DNA of 64,000 bases from Acidobacteria bacterium UBA2994. GTDB lineage: Bacteria; Acidobacteriota; Vicinamibacteria; Vicinamibacterales; UBA8438. Made by a program: the position numbers and the translations under genes. The stretch covers positions 39,394 to 103,393 of the forward strand of contig DEAA01000003.1 of the NCBI GenBank assembly GCA_002346545.1. The letters are read 5' to 3'. Below, in pieces: positions 18,214 to 26,893 of the stretch. Numbering within the stretch: position 1 is the stretch's first letter; each line of letters opens with the position of its first letter. Under the pieces are notes generated by a model that was not told the origin of the DNA, made no database searches, and saw nothing but the letters and a program-made list of their open reading frames with translations.

Positions 18214-19176
18214 TCAGGCGCCGCGTCGGTCGATCGCGTCTGCCTGTTCGTGTGCGTGATACGAACTTCGGACTAGCGGGCCTGACTCGACATGGAGGAA
18301 TCCGGCCGTGTCTGCCGCTTGCTTGAGCTCCTCGAATTCGTCTGGATGATAGTAGCGGGCCACGGGCAGGTGAGCGGCTGACGGTCGGAGATACTGCCCG
18401 ATGGTCAATATTTCGCATCCGGCGGCACGCAGGTCATCGAACGTCGCGACCAGCTCGCCGCGGTCTTCGCCAAGGCCGACCATGACGCCTGACTTGGTCG
18501 TCAAGCCGGTGCGCGCGCGGCGCGCCCGGTCGAGGAGTGTGAGCGCGCGGTCGTAATTGCCACCCGGTCGCGCCCGGCGGTACTGTCCGCGCACCGTCTC
18601 GATGTTGTGGTTCAGGACATCGGGGCGGGCGGCCAGGACGACGTCGAGTGCCTGGGCGTTCCCGCCGAAATCGGGAATAAGCACCTCGACCCGGCACCCA
18701 GGGGCATCGGTCCGGATGGCCTGGATCGTAGAAACGAAGGCGCCCGCTCCGCCGTCGTCCAGATCGTCCCGATCGACCGAGGTGACGACCACATGCTCCA
18801 GTTCGAGCGTCCGGACGGCGGTCGCCACTCGAGCTGGCTCACCGAGGTCGAGCGGGCTGGGCTGGCCATGCTCGACGTTGCAGTAGCCGCAGGCACGGGT
18901 GCAGATCCCGCCCAGAATCATGAAGGTAGCGGTGCCATGGTCCCAGCACTCGCCGATGTTGGGGCACTGGGCTTCTTCGCAGACTGTGTGGAGCCCTTGG
19001 TCGCGGACCAGGCGCTGTAGTCGTCGATAGCCTGGCGTTCCGGGGGGGCGCACCTTCAGCCACCGCGGTTTGCCGCCACGCTGCGGCAGCTCGGGGCGGA
19101 CCCGCCGCCCACGGTAGAAGGTCGCGGGTACCGCGACCGTGGCGTCATTGCCCGACTGAGGAGGCGCGGTGGACAT
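18214..19176 (-). CDS. lipA: Lipoyl synthase
   Basis: A 320-residue radical-SAM enzyme inserting two sulfurs into octanoyl groups on lipoyl domains. Both clusters are visible: the auxiliary cluster C66-x4-C71-x5-C77 (CEEAQCPNIGEC), and the radical-SAM cluster C92-x3-C96-x2-C99 (CTRACGYC). The C-terminal SGPLVRSSYHA contains the RSSY serine that ligates the auxiliary cluster. Length and start are normal. It supplies lipoate for the enzymes served by the nearby lpdA. lipB was not found in the window. Confidence 0.97.
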   Translation of the reverse strand: MSTAPPQSGNDATVAVPATFYRGRRVRPELPQRGGKPRWLKVRPPGTPGYRRLQRLVRDQGLHTVCEEAQCPNIGECWDHGTATFMILGGICTRACGYCNVEHGQPSPLDLGEPARVATAVRTLELEHVVVTSVDRDDLDDGGAGAFVSTIQAIRTDAPGCRVEVLIPDFGGNAQALDVVLAARPDVLNHNIETVRGQYRRARPGGNYDRALTLLDRARRARTGLTTKSGVMVGLGEDRGELVATFDDLRAAGCEILTIGQYLRPSAAHLPVARYYHPDEFEELKQAADTAGFLHVESGPLVRSSYHAHEQADAIDRRGA

Positions 19177-19431
19177 CGTTCGTCGATGTTAGCGTCTCGC
19201 CGCTGGCAGGCGCAAACCGGGTCGGACTGGGCGGGAAAAGGGGCGAGTTCGATAGAATGCTAGCCGGATGTCCGCGCTCGCCTGCCTGTGGCTCGGTGTG
19301 CGCTAGGTCGTGCCGATGCACCACGGCACCTTTCTAGAGTTGACGGGCACCCCGTCCAATGCTCAGGGCGTTCGCGGAACCGGCAGGAATCACCGTGCTG
19401 GAGCCTACGTCCGAAAACACCACATCCTGAC

Positions 19432-19785
19432 ATGACCGCTACTACTGCACACCCGAGGATCTTCACCCTGGCGGAGGCCGAGCAACTGCTGGGCGCCGTC
19501 CGCGCCGTCACCGAGGAGGCGGTGGGCGAAGCGGAACAGATCTCGGAGGATCTGGACCGGTTGTCGTCCCAGGATCCGGCTCGCACCGCGCGGTTGCAGG
19601 CGTTCGAAACCGTCGTCCAAGACTGGACCGCGCGGATGGAGGCGCTCGGGATCGTCGTGAAGGGGCTCTGGCTCGTCGACTTCGACAACGGCGAGGGCTA
19701 CTACTGTTGGAAGTATCCCGAACCGGCCATTCGCCACTATCACGGTTATGACGAGGGGTTTGCGGGCCGAATGAAGATTGTTTGA
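19432..19785 (+). CDS. DUF2203 family protein
   Basis: A 117-residue cytoplasmic protein. It begins with RIFTLAEAEQLLGAVRAVTEEAV and ends with EGYYCWKYPEPAIRHYHGYDEGFAGR, both features of the DUF2203 family. The WKYGE-type motif and the following histidines suggest a small metal- or ligand-binding helical bundle; no function is established. ATG 19432 is chosen because the open sequence upstream shows no homology. It is a single gene with 126 bases before the ferredoxin gene. Confidence 0.85.
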   Translation: MTATTAHPRIFTLAEAEQLLGAVRAVTEEAVGEAEQISEDLDRLSSQDPARTARLQAFETVVQDWTARMEALGIVVKGLWLVDFDNGEGYYCWKYPEPAIRHYHGYDEGFAGRMKIV

Positions 19786-19911
19786 AGTTGAACCGACCGG
19801 CTCAGCGCGTTATCCTTCGGATGGCGAGTTTAGGTCATCGTTCCATGGAGGGACGAGCTCGTCGCCGGCTGGGCTTTCTGAGCTCCGGCGGTACGAATAC
19901 GGAGGACTTTG

Positions 19912-20175
19912 ATGGCGTACTGCATTTGTGAACCCTGCGTCGGCACTAAGGACACGGCGTGTGTTGACGTCTGTCCGGTCGATTGCATCCATCCGCGGAA
20001 GGATGAGGAAGAGTTCGAAGCGGAAACGATGCTCTATATCCATCCCGATGAGTGCATCGACTGTGGTGCGTGCGTTCCGGCTTGCCCCGTCGAGGCGATC
20101 TTTGAAAACGATGAGGTGCCGGAGCAATGGCAGAGCTTTGTCGAGACCAACGCCAACTGGTATGAGGGTAAGTAG
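19912..20175 (+). CDS. Ferredoxin (two-cluster, 7Fe/8Fe type)
   Basis: An 87-residue electron carrier. The N-terminal cysteine set (C4, C6, C9, C17, C21, C25) and the classic C48-x2-C51-x2-C54-x3-C58-P motif show two iron-sulfur clusters, probably one 3Fe-4S or 4Fe-4S and one 4Fe-4S. The sequence resembles FdxA-like ferredoxins ([23 protein letters not shown]). ATG 19912 has GGAGGA at 19901-19906; a TTG three bases upstream is unlikely. nuoB starts 15 bases downstream and nuoI follows, so it probably belongs to the same transcript and may pass electrons to or from the complex I Q module. Confidence 0.92.
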   Translation: MAYCICEPCVGTKDTACVDVCPVDCIHPRKDEEEFEAETMLYIHPDECIDCGACVPACPVEAIFENDEVPEQWQSFVETNANWYEGK

Positions 20176-20190
20176 CCGAGCGACTGTCTC

Positions 20191-20727
20191 ATGGGATTGA
20201 TCGACCATCGCTTCGAAGACAACTTCATCACGACCAATCTCGACAAGGTACTGAGCTGGGCTAGGGAATCGTCTCTCTGGCCGATGGGCTTTGGCCTGGC
20301 GTGCTGCGCGATCGAGATGATCGCGACGTCGACCTCGCGGTACGACATATCGCGGTTCGGGGCCGAGGTGTTTCGCGCATCTCCGCGGCAAGCTGATCTG
20401 ATGATCGTGGCCGGGACCGTCACCAAGAAGATGGCCCCTGTGCTTCGCCGGCTCTACGATCAGATGCCGGAGCCGAAGTGGGTCATCTCCATGGGGAGCT
20501 GCTCGAACGCGGGCGGTCCGTTCCCGACCTACTCCGTGCTGCAGGGCGTGGACAAGGTCGTGCCGGTGGACGTCTACGTGTCGGGATGTCCGCCTCGTCC
20601 AGAGGCGTTGCTCTATGGTCTGATGCGTCTGCAGGACAAGATCCGGAAAGAGAGCACGGTGCTTCGGAAGGAGCGCGTGATCATGGCCGGGCAGAGCGAG
20701 CCGATTCTCGTCGAGGACAGAGGGTAA
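20191..20727 (+). CDS. nuoB: NADH-quinone oxidoreductase subunit B
   Basis: A 178-residue complex I subunit carrying the terminal 4Fe-4S cluster N2 next to quinone. The four ligands are tandem C38-C39 in LACCAIEM, C104 in GSCSNAGG and C133 in [13 protein letters not shown]. The N terminus is short and soluble. It is followed after 2 bases by nuoI. nuoA, C, D and H, which normally flank it, are absent, so the complex I genes are split on this chromosome, or this pair serves a second, incomplete complex. Confidence 0.96.
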   Translation: MGLIDHRFEDNFITTNLDKVLSWARESSLWPMGFGLACCAIEMIATSTSRYDISRFGAEVFRASPRQADLMIVAGTVTKKMAPVLRRLYDQMPEPKWVISMGSCSNAGGPFPTYSVLQGVDKVVPVDVYVSGCPPRPEALLYGLMRLQDKIRKESTVLRKERVIMAGQSEPILVEDRG

Positions 20728-20729
20728 CC

Positions 20730-21200
20730 GTGCAGTCGTTGACGAAACTGTTTCGGACGGTGTTTCTAGTCGACCTGATCAAGGGGCTCCTGGTTACCCT
20801 GCGCAATACGCCACAGCCGGCGTTTACGTTCCAGTATCCGGCGGAGCGCCGTCCGGTGGCCCCGCGGTTCAGAGGGGTGCTGCGGTTGCAGGTGGAGCCG
20901 GAGACTGGCGCGCAGACTTGCATCGTGTGCGACCAGTGCGCGAAGGCCTGTCCCGACGAGTTGATCTTCCTCGGCGGCCATCGGGAGCCCGGGCACAAGA
21001 TCAAGGTGCTCGATTTCTTTGACTTTAACCTTTCGCGCTGCAGCTTCTGCGGGCTGTGCTCGGAGGTGTGCCCCACCAAGCCGGTCAAGGCGCTGATCAT
21101 GAGCGAGGACTACGAGCTTGGCAGCTACGATCGACAGAAGCAGATCCTGCGCGTCGACGAGATGTACGACGGCGTCGAGATCGAGCAGTACACCCGCTAA
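20730..21200 (+). CDS. nuoI: NADH-quinone oxidoreductase subunit I
   Basis: A 156-residue complex I subunit with two 4Fe-4S clusters (N6a and N6b): C64, C67, C70, C74 in CIVCDQCAKACP, and C104, C107, C110, C114 in CSFCGLCSEVCPTK. The amphipathic N terminus (LTKLFRTVFLVDLIKGLLVTLRN) is typical of the membrane-surface helices of NuoI. GTG 20730 lies 2 bases after the nuoB stop, the best-supported start; reading further upstream would run into nuoB. A strong terminator follows at 21211. Confidence 0.95.
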   Translation: MQSLTKLFRTVFLVDLIKGLLVTLRNTPQPAFTFQYPAERRPVAPRFRGVLRLQVEPETGAQTCIVCDQCAKACPDELIFLGGHREPGHKIKVLDFFDFNLSRCSFCGLCSEVCPTKPVKALIMSEDYELGSYDRQKQILRVDEMYDGVEIEQYTR

Positions 21201-21210
21201 GCTGTCCCCC

Positions 21211-21243
21211 CGCCTGTTGCAGCGCAGCAGGCGTGACTTTTTC
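21211..21243 (+). terminator. Rho-independent terminator after nuoI
   Basis: CGCCTGTTGC (21211-21220) pairs with GCAGCAGGCG (21224-21233), a 10-bp stem with one G-U pair and a 3-base loop, followed by TGAC and a run of five T. It begins 10 bases after the nuoI stop and should end the ferredoxin-nuoB-nuoI transcript. Confidence 0.85.
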
Positions 21244-21325
21244 TACGTAATCTAGGGTTCTGATGCTTCGTCTCCGGTGCGGCTGTTCTCAGAGGCTTGG
21301 CTGCTCCTGAGGTCCTAAATCTGGC

Positions 21326-21354
21326 TTGCCCTGCCTTGGCGATTGGGGCATAGT
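21326..21354 (+). promoter_or_regulatory. Possible sigma-70-type promoter
   Basis: TTGCCC (21326-21331) and CATAGT (21349-21354) are each 4 of 6 matches to the consensus, with an optimal 17-base spacer. The predicted start would be near 21361, giving a very short leader before GGGGAGGATTATG, the ribosome-binding site and start codon of the aspartic-protease gene. The position after a terminator fits, but the boxes are weak. Confidence 0.4.
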
Positions 21355-21371
21355 GCTCCCCGGGGAGGATT

Positions 21372-22877
21372 ATGAGGCGCGTCGCTCAAACTTTGGTCTG
21401 CTTGGTCGCGGCAGGGGTGGCGATCCCGCTGGTGATCGATGCCCAGTCGACGCCGACCACCGCGCGGAGCGAGGCGCGTATTCAGCTGGGGAATTTGCTC
21501 TTTGATGACCAGCGGTACTGGGAGGCCATCCCCGTTTTCGACGAGGCGAAGGCCGACGCCGGCCCAGACCAGGTCGCTATAGCTTCCGCTGGCTTGCTTC
21601 GGTCGCTGCTGCAGGTGGCCGAGTTTACCCAGGCCCGTGAAGAAGCGGATTTCCTAGTTAATCTGGCATCGGATGATCCGGAAATCCTGGCACTGCGCGG
21701 GGACGCGCTCTGGGGAGTCGGGCTGTTCGACGAGGCCGAGCAGGTCTATCGCGACGTGCTCGCCATGGACGCGGGGTCTGCGGCCGGTCGACATGGCATG
21801 GCCAAGAGCATGACCACCCGCGGCCAGTATGACGATGCCCTCGACTGGGTGCGGGCCGCCCTCGAGGTGTCCCCTGAGGTCGCGAGCCTACACCATACGC
21901 TCGGTTTCATTCATCAGCGGATGCGCCGGTTCCCTGAAGCCGCCGACGCCTACCAGGCATATGTTGATCGCCTTCCCACGACAACCAACAGCCAGAAAGC
22001 GGATTGGGCGCGAGCCGAGGTTCAGTTCCTCCGCTCGTTCGGCGACCGTCCTGCGCTCGTGCTGGCCGAGCCGGGACGGGTGCATACGATTCCCTTTCGG
22101 TTGGTTCGTGACAAGGTCATCGTCCGTGGTCGGGTCAACGGCCGGGATCCGATCGACTTCGTCATGGACACCGGCGCCGAACAGACCGTTTTGTCGCAGC
22201 CAGTCGCGAGAGATTTCGACATTCAGCCGATCGCCAACACGCTGAGCGCAGGCGTCGGCGAAGTCGGCCTGCGTGGCCTTCAGACCGGTCGTCTCGATTC
22301 GTTGGAGATTGGTTCGCTTAAGGTTAGCCACCTCCCCGTCATCATCAAGAGCCCGCCGCTTGGCGGACTGCCGACGCCAGAGGCGGAAGGCTTCTCGCCG
22401 TTGTCCCTCGGCCTGTCGGTGACCATCGACTACGAGCGCCAAGAGCTCATCGTGGGCGAGGAGCTGCCCGACGAGCCGGCGGACATCGAATTAGAGCTGC
22501 GGCAGTATCGGTTGCCGGTGGTCCGCGGGGTAGTCAACGATCAGCTTGCCCGCAGCTTCGTCGTGGATTCTGGCGGTGAGGTTATCTCCATCAGCCGCGG
22601 CACGGCCAACCTGCTGCCGCCGCTTACCGTGCGTCAGGTCCCGCTCAAGGTCTACGGTACTTCGGGATGGGATGAGGATGCGTATCTGCGACCGGGTACC
22701 GACCTAGCCTTCGACGAGCTGCAGTACCGGAACTACTCAGTCGTCGTGCTCAATCTCCATCGTCCGAGTGCCCTGCTCGGCTTCCATATCGGGGGCATCG
22801 TCGGTCACAGCTTCCTGAGCGATTACCGCGTCACCCTCGACCTCAACCGAAACGTGATGCGGCTGAATAGACTGTAG
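21372..22877 (+). CDS. Secreted TPR/retropepsin-like aspartic protease
   Basis: A 501-residue protein with a signal peptide (to about residue 24, VIDAQS), then about 200 residues of TPR-like helical repeats (YWEAIPVFDEAKADAG, LFDEAEQVYRDVL, YDDALDWVRAALEVSPE, RFPEAADAYQAYVDRLP). Two retropepsin-like aspartyl protease domains follow: the first active-site motif is FVMDTGAEQTVLS near residue 264, the second FVVDSGGEVISIS near 397. The second has DSG, normal for the family. It resembles the aspartyl protease families of Acidobacteria and Bacteroidetes, active in the periplasm. GGGGAGG precedes the ATG. It stands alone, with hairpins on both sides. Confidence 0.85.
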   Translation: MRRVAQTLVCLVAAGVAIPLVIDAQSTPTTARSEARIQLGNLLFDDQRYWEAIPVFDEAKADAGPDQVAIASAGLLRSLLQVAEFTQAREEADFLVNLASDDPEILALRGDALWGVGLFDEAEQVYRDVLAMDAGSAAGRHGMAKSMTTRGQYDDALDWVRAALEVSPEVASLHHTLGFIHQRMRRFPEAADAYQAYVDRLPTTTNSQKADWARAEVQFLRSFGDRPALVLAEPGRVHTIPFRLVRDKVIVRGRVNGRDPIDFVMDTGAEQTVLSQPVARDFDIQPIANTLSAGVGEVGLRGLQTGRLDSLEIGSLKVSHLPVIIKSPPLGGLPTPEAEGFSPLSLGLSVTIDYERQELIVGEELPDEPADIELELRQYRLPVVRGVVNDQLARSFVVDSGGEVISISRGTANLLPPLTVRQVPLKVYGTSGWDEDAYLRPGTDLAFDELQYRNYSVVVLNLHRPSALLGFHIGGIVGHSFLSDYRVTLDLNRNVMRLNRL

Positions 22878-22884
22878 TTGTCTA

Positions 22885-22912
22885 GGCTTTGGCGCGAGCG
22901 ACAACCAAAGCC
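22885..22912 (+). terminator. Hairpin just after the aspartic-protease gene
   Basis: GGCTTTGG (22885-22892) and CCAAAGCC (22905-22912) form a perfect 8-bp stem with a 12-base loop, starting 7 bases after the stop codon. There is no T-run after it, so it is a weak terminator candidate or an mRNA 3'-end stabiliser. Confidence 0.45.
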
Positions 22913-23243
22913 CGTAAGGTCCGTGCTGGGCCATACGTCGCGGACCGGCGGCGATGGGCTTCAGGCTCCAGCATGCGCAGAACAGGCCGGGAACGGCTGG
23001 TCCTCGGGGTTGCCTAGCCAAGCACCAAAAGCCCAAAGCCCAGGCGACAGTTGTCTAACTCTCGTTCCGACCCAGAAAAGTGCTGAGCGTCAACCGACGA
23101 TCGGTCAGGAGGTCTTCTTCGTGGAGCGAGCGGAGAGACGGCCGGGCGGTAGGTCTGGAGCTGTGAGAATCGTCGAGGTATCGCGCCAGCTCGAATTGAG
23201 TTGCGGGCGAGAGCCATTTTTCCAGGAAATCGTCCAGAAGGGA

Positions 23244-23276
23244 GACGACCCTGGAGCATGGGGCTCGAGGGTCGTC
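23244..23276 (-). terminator. Hairpin after the large beta-barrel gene
   Basis: GACGACCCT (23244-23252) and AGGGTCGTC (23268-23276) are exact 9-bp inverted arms with a 15-base loop, 22 bases past the stop of the minus-strand 1041-residue gene. On the minus strand the stem is followed by TCCCTTCT rather than a clear T-run, so termination strength is uncertain. Confidence 0.4.
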
Positions 23277-23298
23277 ATTGGTTCAGTCGTTCTTCGGA

Positions 23299-26200
23299 TC
23301 AGAAGTCATACCCGATCCAGAAGTCGATCTGCGGATCGCGGAAGGCTGCGCTGCCTCCGCGCGAGGCGAATACCAGATCCTCCCAGTCTTTGTTGAAGAG
23401 CGTCCGCCAGGACCAGTCGAAGTGCACCGGGAATCCGATGACCGTGGTCTGGAGACCGATGCCGTAGGAGGCGCGTCCGTCGACTAGCCGGAACCCGGAG
23501 ACCTGCTGTTCGTCGCCGAAGATCTCGATAAACCCACCGGTGGTCGGGTCGATGCCGTACCCGACGGTCGGCGTGAACGTCGTCGGGCTGTTCGAGAACA
23601 GCTTGAACGGCTGACCAACTAGGCTCGCGCCACCGAGGTTGAAGAAGAACGTTCCGCGGATGCCGCCGAGGACGCCGATTGGCGTGAGCATCGCCTCGAT
23701 TAGCGGGAATCGCAGCTCGGCGTTCAGAAAGCCGGCGTCGTGTCCGATGAACTCGAGGTACTCGTAGCCCCGCATTTCCCCGTTGCCACCGAAGAAGAGA
23801 AAGTCGGGGAAGTCGCCGAAGCTCTTGAAGCCACGCCCGCGGAGCGCGAGAACACCAGTTTCACCGATCCGGAGATAGTAGCGTGCGTCGGCGTCGACCG
23901 TTTGCTTCCCAAGGAAAGACGTGCCGATGGTCGGTGCATAGGAGTAGCCGACCTCCACGATGTTGCCCGATACCGGCCCGAACTCTCGGAAAACGGCGGT
24001 TTCCTGTATAAAGTTCACGCCGAGTGGCAGGGTCGAGCCGTTCCGGAACAATTCCGCGCTACCGAACTGGGCCTGTTGAAACAGACGAGCTTCCTGCTCG
24101 AGCGCCTGGTTATCGAATCGTTCGTTGAAGTGAAACAGACCACCGGTGAGCTCGATTCGTCGGAAGCGGTCGAACGGGTAGATCCCGAAAGCGCTGCCGC
24201 CCCGGACCGTTTGCACCGCGATCGCTTGGTCTCGATCTAGGAAGCCGAACGCCGGTGCGAAGAACCCGGCGGTACCAAAGAAAAAGCTTTCCTGGGAAAA
24301 GCCCTGGAGGGCGAATTGCATCCGCCCGCTCATGTTGACGTAGGACGCGGCGAGGGTGCGGTACTGCGAAATGGAATAGGCGTAGAACTGGAAGCTCTGG
24401 TCGCCGAGCACGTCGCTGAACGACAGCGCTGTGCCGCCAAGGAAGTCACCGCCGCTAGTTACCCCGACGTTGATCGGTGGAGATGCGTCCAGGAACATCT
24501 TTTCGAACCGGCCTTTGCGCCGGGCGTTGGCCGCAATCACGTTGTGGGTGAGCGGCGCCTGGAAGTCGATGTTAGCGCCCGGGCCGCCGTAGTCGGTGGT
24601 TGACGCAGTGTAGAGTGGTTCTTCGCGCACGACCGTGTGCAGGCCATACACCCCGCGGAAGTAGGTAATGAAGGCGATCCGGGTCTCGTCCTCATCCGGA
24701 AGGACCACCGTTGACACGTTGCCGGTGGCCGTGTCGGTGTACTGTCGGAGCTCGCCATTGTTCAGGTCGAGGGTCCAGACGTTGAAGATGTCTCCGTTCG
24801 CGGCTAGATCCGGGTCTATTGGAGTTAGTGGATCCACGGCCGTCGAGGCGAACACCAGGGTGTGGTCGTCGAGGAACTGGGCCGCCGCTTCGTTGAAGGT
24901 GCCGAAGGTCAGCTGCGTCTTCTCACCGCTCTCAAGGTCGACTTTGAACAGCTTGTTGTTACCGCTGATCCGTGCCAGGTAGACCAGGTACGACCCGTCA
25001 GGTGAGAACGTCGGACCATAGTCGGCAAAGTCGTCCTCGGTGACGTTCCGGATTTCCTGTGTCTCGACATCCATCACGAATATGTCGCCCACTGCGTTCG
25101 AGAGTGCGGAGAAGGCCACATGGCGTCCGTCCGGAGAGATGTCCGGTGACTCCGGTTGGTCGACTGTGTCCAGGTCGATCATCTCCTCGATCTTTTTGGT
25201 CACCACGTTTTGGAGTACCAGGGATCGGTACTTCCCCTTGCGGACGAAGTACGCCAGCCGGTCATCCACCGCCGACCAGGACATGAACGGTACCTGGTTG
25301 AACCGCAGGACCGAATAGGAGATCGACTCGAACCCCAGGTCCTGATCGAATCCGTCGGTCAGGTTGCTTACGACCTCGCCGTCCGCGGTCGACATCAGGA
25401 CGATGTCAACCTCGCGCTCTTTCCGGTTGAGGGCGTAGGCCGCCACCAGGTCGCCGGTGGGTGATGGTTCGACCGAGAAAATCGCCTGATACTTGGTCTC
25501 GAACGGGTCGGGCGCCAGGTCGCGTCCGTAGTCGTCTGGGCGCTCCTTGTCGCGATAGGCTGCGAACCGGTCACGGATCCACCCCTCGAACTCGCTGTCG
25601 AACTCTTCGGCGGGGATGTCGAACGCATCCTCGTAGATGTCACCGCCACCGCCGACCACCGTCTTCCGAAGGGAGAACAGGAACTGGCGGATGCCCTCCT
25701 TGCCCCACCGCTCTTCGATGAATTCGAAAGCGGCGTGCCCGAGGTTGTAGACCACGCGGAGATTAGTGAAGCCGCCGTAGCCCTCGAACTTGCTCATCTC
25801 AGGCAGGATGTCTGAGAGCGCCGCGTCGCGGATCATCATCAGGTCGTTCGGGCGCCAGACGCCGGCCATGTAGTCGGCCAGCCCCTCGTCCACCCAGAGC
25901 GGGATGCCTCGCCGGATCACGGACCGCGGGATGATGTCGAAGGCGAACTGGTGCGTGAGCTCGTGCGCGACAAGCCGATATAGCTGGTCGGGCGGCTCGT
26001 CGATCGGAAGGGCGATCCGACCACGGTAGGGTTCGGCGAACGCGCCTACCCCTTCACCGCTGGCGCCCGGGATGATGTTCTGCTGCTCGAATTCGCTGTG
26101 GGTCTTGAAGACCATCAGCGGCACCAGGTTGGGCAGATCGTGCGTCAGGTCGGCGCTGATCTGCGCATAGGCGCTTTCGGCGTAGCTAGCTACGCGCGCC

Positions 26201-26424
26201 AGGTGCTCCTCGAGCTCAGGGTAGTAGTAGATCTCGAAGTGATCGGTCTCGTAGATGTGCCATTCGAAGTCGTCATACTTCACTCGGTTCTTCCCGGGAT
26301 ACGGGAAGAAGTCGGTCGCTTGCTGGGCGAACGCGGTGCCGGTCCAGCTGACTGTGAGTAGACTGATGAGACAGGCAACCGTCCAGCAGCCAAAGCCGGT
26401 GCTGCAGCGCTGGGTGTGACTCAT
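23299..26424 (-). CDS. Secreted peptidase-MA/PD40 propeller/beta-barrel fusion protein
   Basis: A 1041-residue protein with a signal peptide (hydrophobic residues about 14-33, cleaved after FAQ). Residues about 50-260 form a gluzincin-like (peptidase MA) domain with HELTH at 154-158 and the downstream DEGLADYMAG motif giving glutamate 180. Residues about 310-650 hold TolB/WD40-like PD40 repeats (SPDGRHVAFSALS, SPDGSYLVYLARI). The last 350 residues resemble an Omp85-like C-terminal beta-barrel (GGNGEMRGYEYLEFIGHDAGFLNAELRFPLIE), ending in aromatic DF. It is probably anchored in the outer membrane with the peptidase exposed. Substrate unknown. Orientation is divergent from the TlpA-like gene. 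Confidence 0.88.
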   Translation of the reverse strand: MSHTQRCSTGFGCWTVACLISLLTVSWTGTAFAQQATDFFPYPGKNRVKYDDFEWHIYETDHFEIYYYPELEEHLARVASYAESAYAQISADLTHDLPNLVPLMVFKTHSEFEQQNIIPGASGEGVGAFAEPYRGRIALPIDEPPDQLYRLVAHELTHQFAFDIIPRSVIRRGIPLWVDEGLADYMAGVWRPNDLMMIRDAALSDILPEMSKFEGYGGFTNLRVVYNLGHAAFEFIEERWGKEGIRQFLFSLRKTVVGGGGDIYEDAFDIPAEEFDSEFEGWIRDRFAAYRDKERPDDYGRDLAPDPFETKYQAIFSVEPSPTGDLVAAYALNRKEREVDIVLMSTADGEVVSNLTDGFDQDLGFESISYSVLRFNQVPFMSWSAVDDRLAYFVRKGKYRSLVLQNVVTKKIEEMIDLDTVDQPESPDISPDGRHVAFSALSNAVGDIFVMDVETQEIRNVTEDDFADYGPTFSPDGSYLVYLARISGNNKLFKVDLESGEKTQLTFGTFNEAAAQFLDDHTLVFASTAVDPLTPIDPDLAANGDIFNVWTLDLNNGELRQYTDTATGNVSTVVLPDEDETRIAFITYFRGVYGLHTVVREEPLYTASTTDYGGPGANIDFQAPLTHNVIAANARRKGRFEKMFLDASPPINVGVTSGGDFLGGTALSFSDVLGDQSFQFYAYSISQYRTLAASYVNMSGRMQFALQGFSQESFFFGTAGFFAPAFGFLDRDQAIAVQTVRGGSAFGIYPFDRFRRIELTGGLFHFNERFDNQALEQEARLFQQAQFGSAELFRNGSTLPLGVNFIQETAVFREFGPVSGNIVEVGYSYAPTIGTSFLGKQTVDADARYYLRIGETGVLALRGRGFKSFGDFPDFLFFGGNGEMRGYEYLEFIGHDAGFLNAELRFPLIEAMLTPIGVLGGIRGTFFFNLGGASLVGQPFKLFSNSPTTFTPTVGYGIDPTTGGFIEIFGDEQQVSGFRLVDGRASYGIGLQTTVIGFPVHFDWSWRTLFNKDWEDLVFASRGGSAAFRDPQIDFWIGYDF

Positions 26425-26893
26425 GATTCACCTCGTGGAGGGCCAGCGGCGTGTGAGGAGAGCTGGCAAGGACCAATAGCCATCTTACTGTAGCTATGAC
26501 GGGCGTCGCAACGATGTGGATCCTGCTCGGAAGGCATGTTTCTTCGACGAGCAAGAGGCGTACCGGGGGGCCGTCGCTAGGCGAGCGGTCCATGGCCGAA
26601 AGCACCGTAAGTGACCTCACTGACTGTCCGATCCGTGCGACCACACGACCACAAAAGGGGACAAAGTGACGGCTTGGCACCCTCCACCGTCGTTAGCAAC
26701 AGCCCGTGAAAGGGAGTTCCCCAGCCAGCGACGTTGTTCTGTCCGGTTGTGGGTGTTTCGGCACAGTTGCGAGTTGGCGGCGGTCGGGTACAGGGGGCCA
26801 GGAGGCCTCCGCCGACATGGACAAGGTCGTAGCCTATATGCAACGCTATCGTCAGGAGGCTGGCACGCGAACGTGCCGGTAGGAGTTAAGTGA
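26425..26893. other. Divergent intergenic region, nothing coding recognised
   Basis: A 469-base gap between the beta-barrel gene and the TlpA-like gene, which diverge. It should hold both promoters, but no convincing -35/-10 pair stands out; TATATG at about 26836 is the only AT-rich box. Open frames on both strands lack recognisable protein content. AGGAG at 26881-26885 serves the thioredoxin-like gene. Confidence 0.5.

Larger units (their letters stand above)
22878..23298. other. Non-coding gap between convergent genes
   Basis: A 421-base stretch between two convergent genes. Apart from hairpins at 22885-22912 and 23244-23276 I see no tRNA, small RNA or coding sequence; open frames here have no recognisable content and poor codon pattern. 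A 9-base direct repeat, AGTTGTCTA, occurs near 22876 and 23049. Confidence 0.6.

Noticed and set aside
22878..23298. tRNA or small RNA gene in the gap
   Set aside because: No cloverleaf with GTTC-type T loop is found; only simple hairpins.
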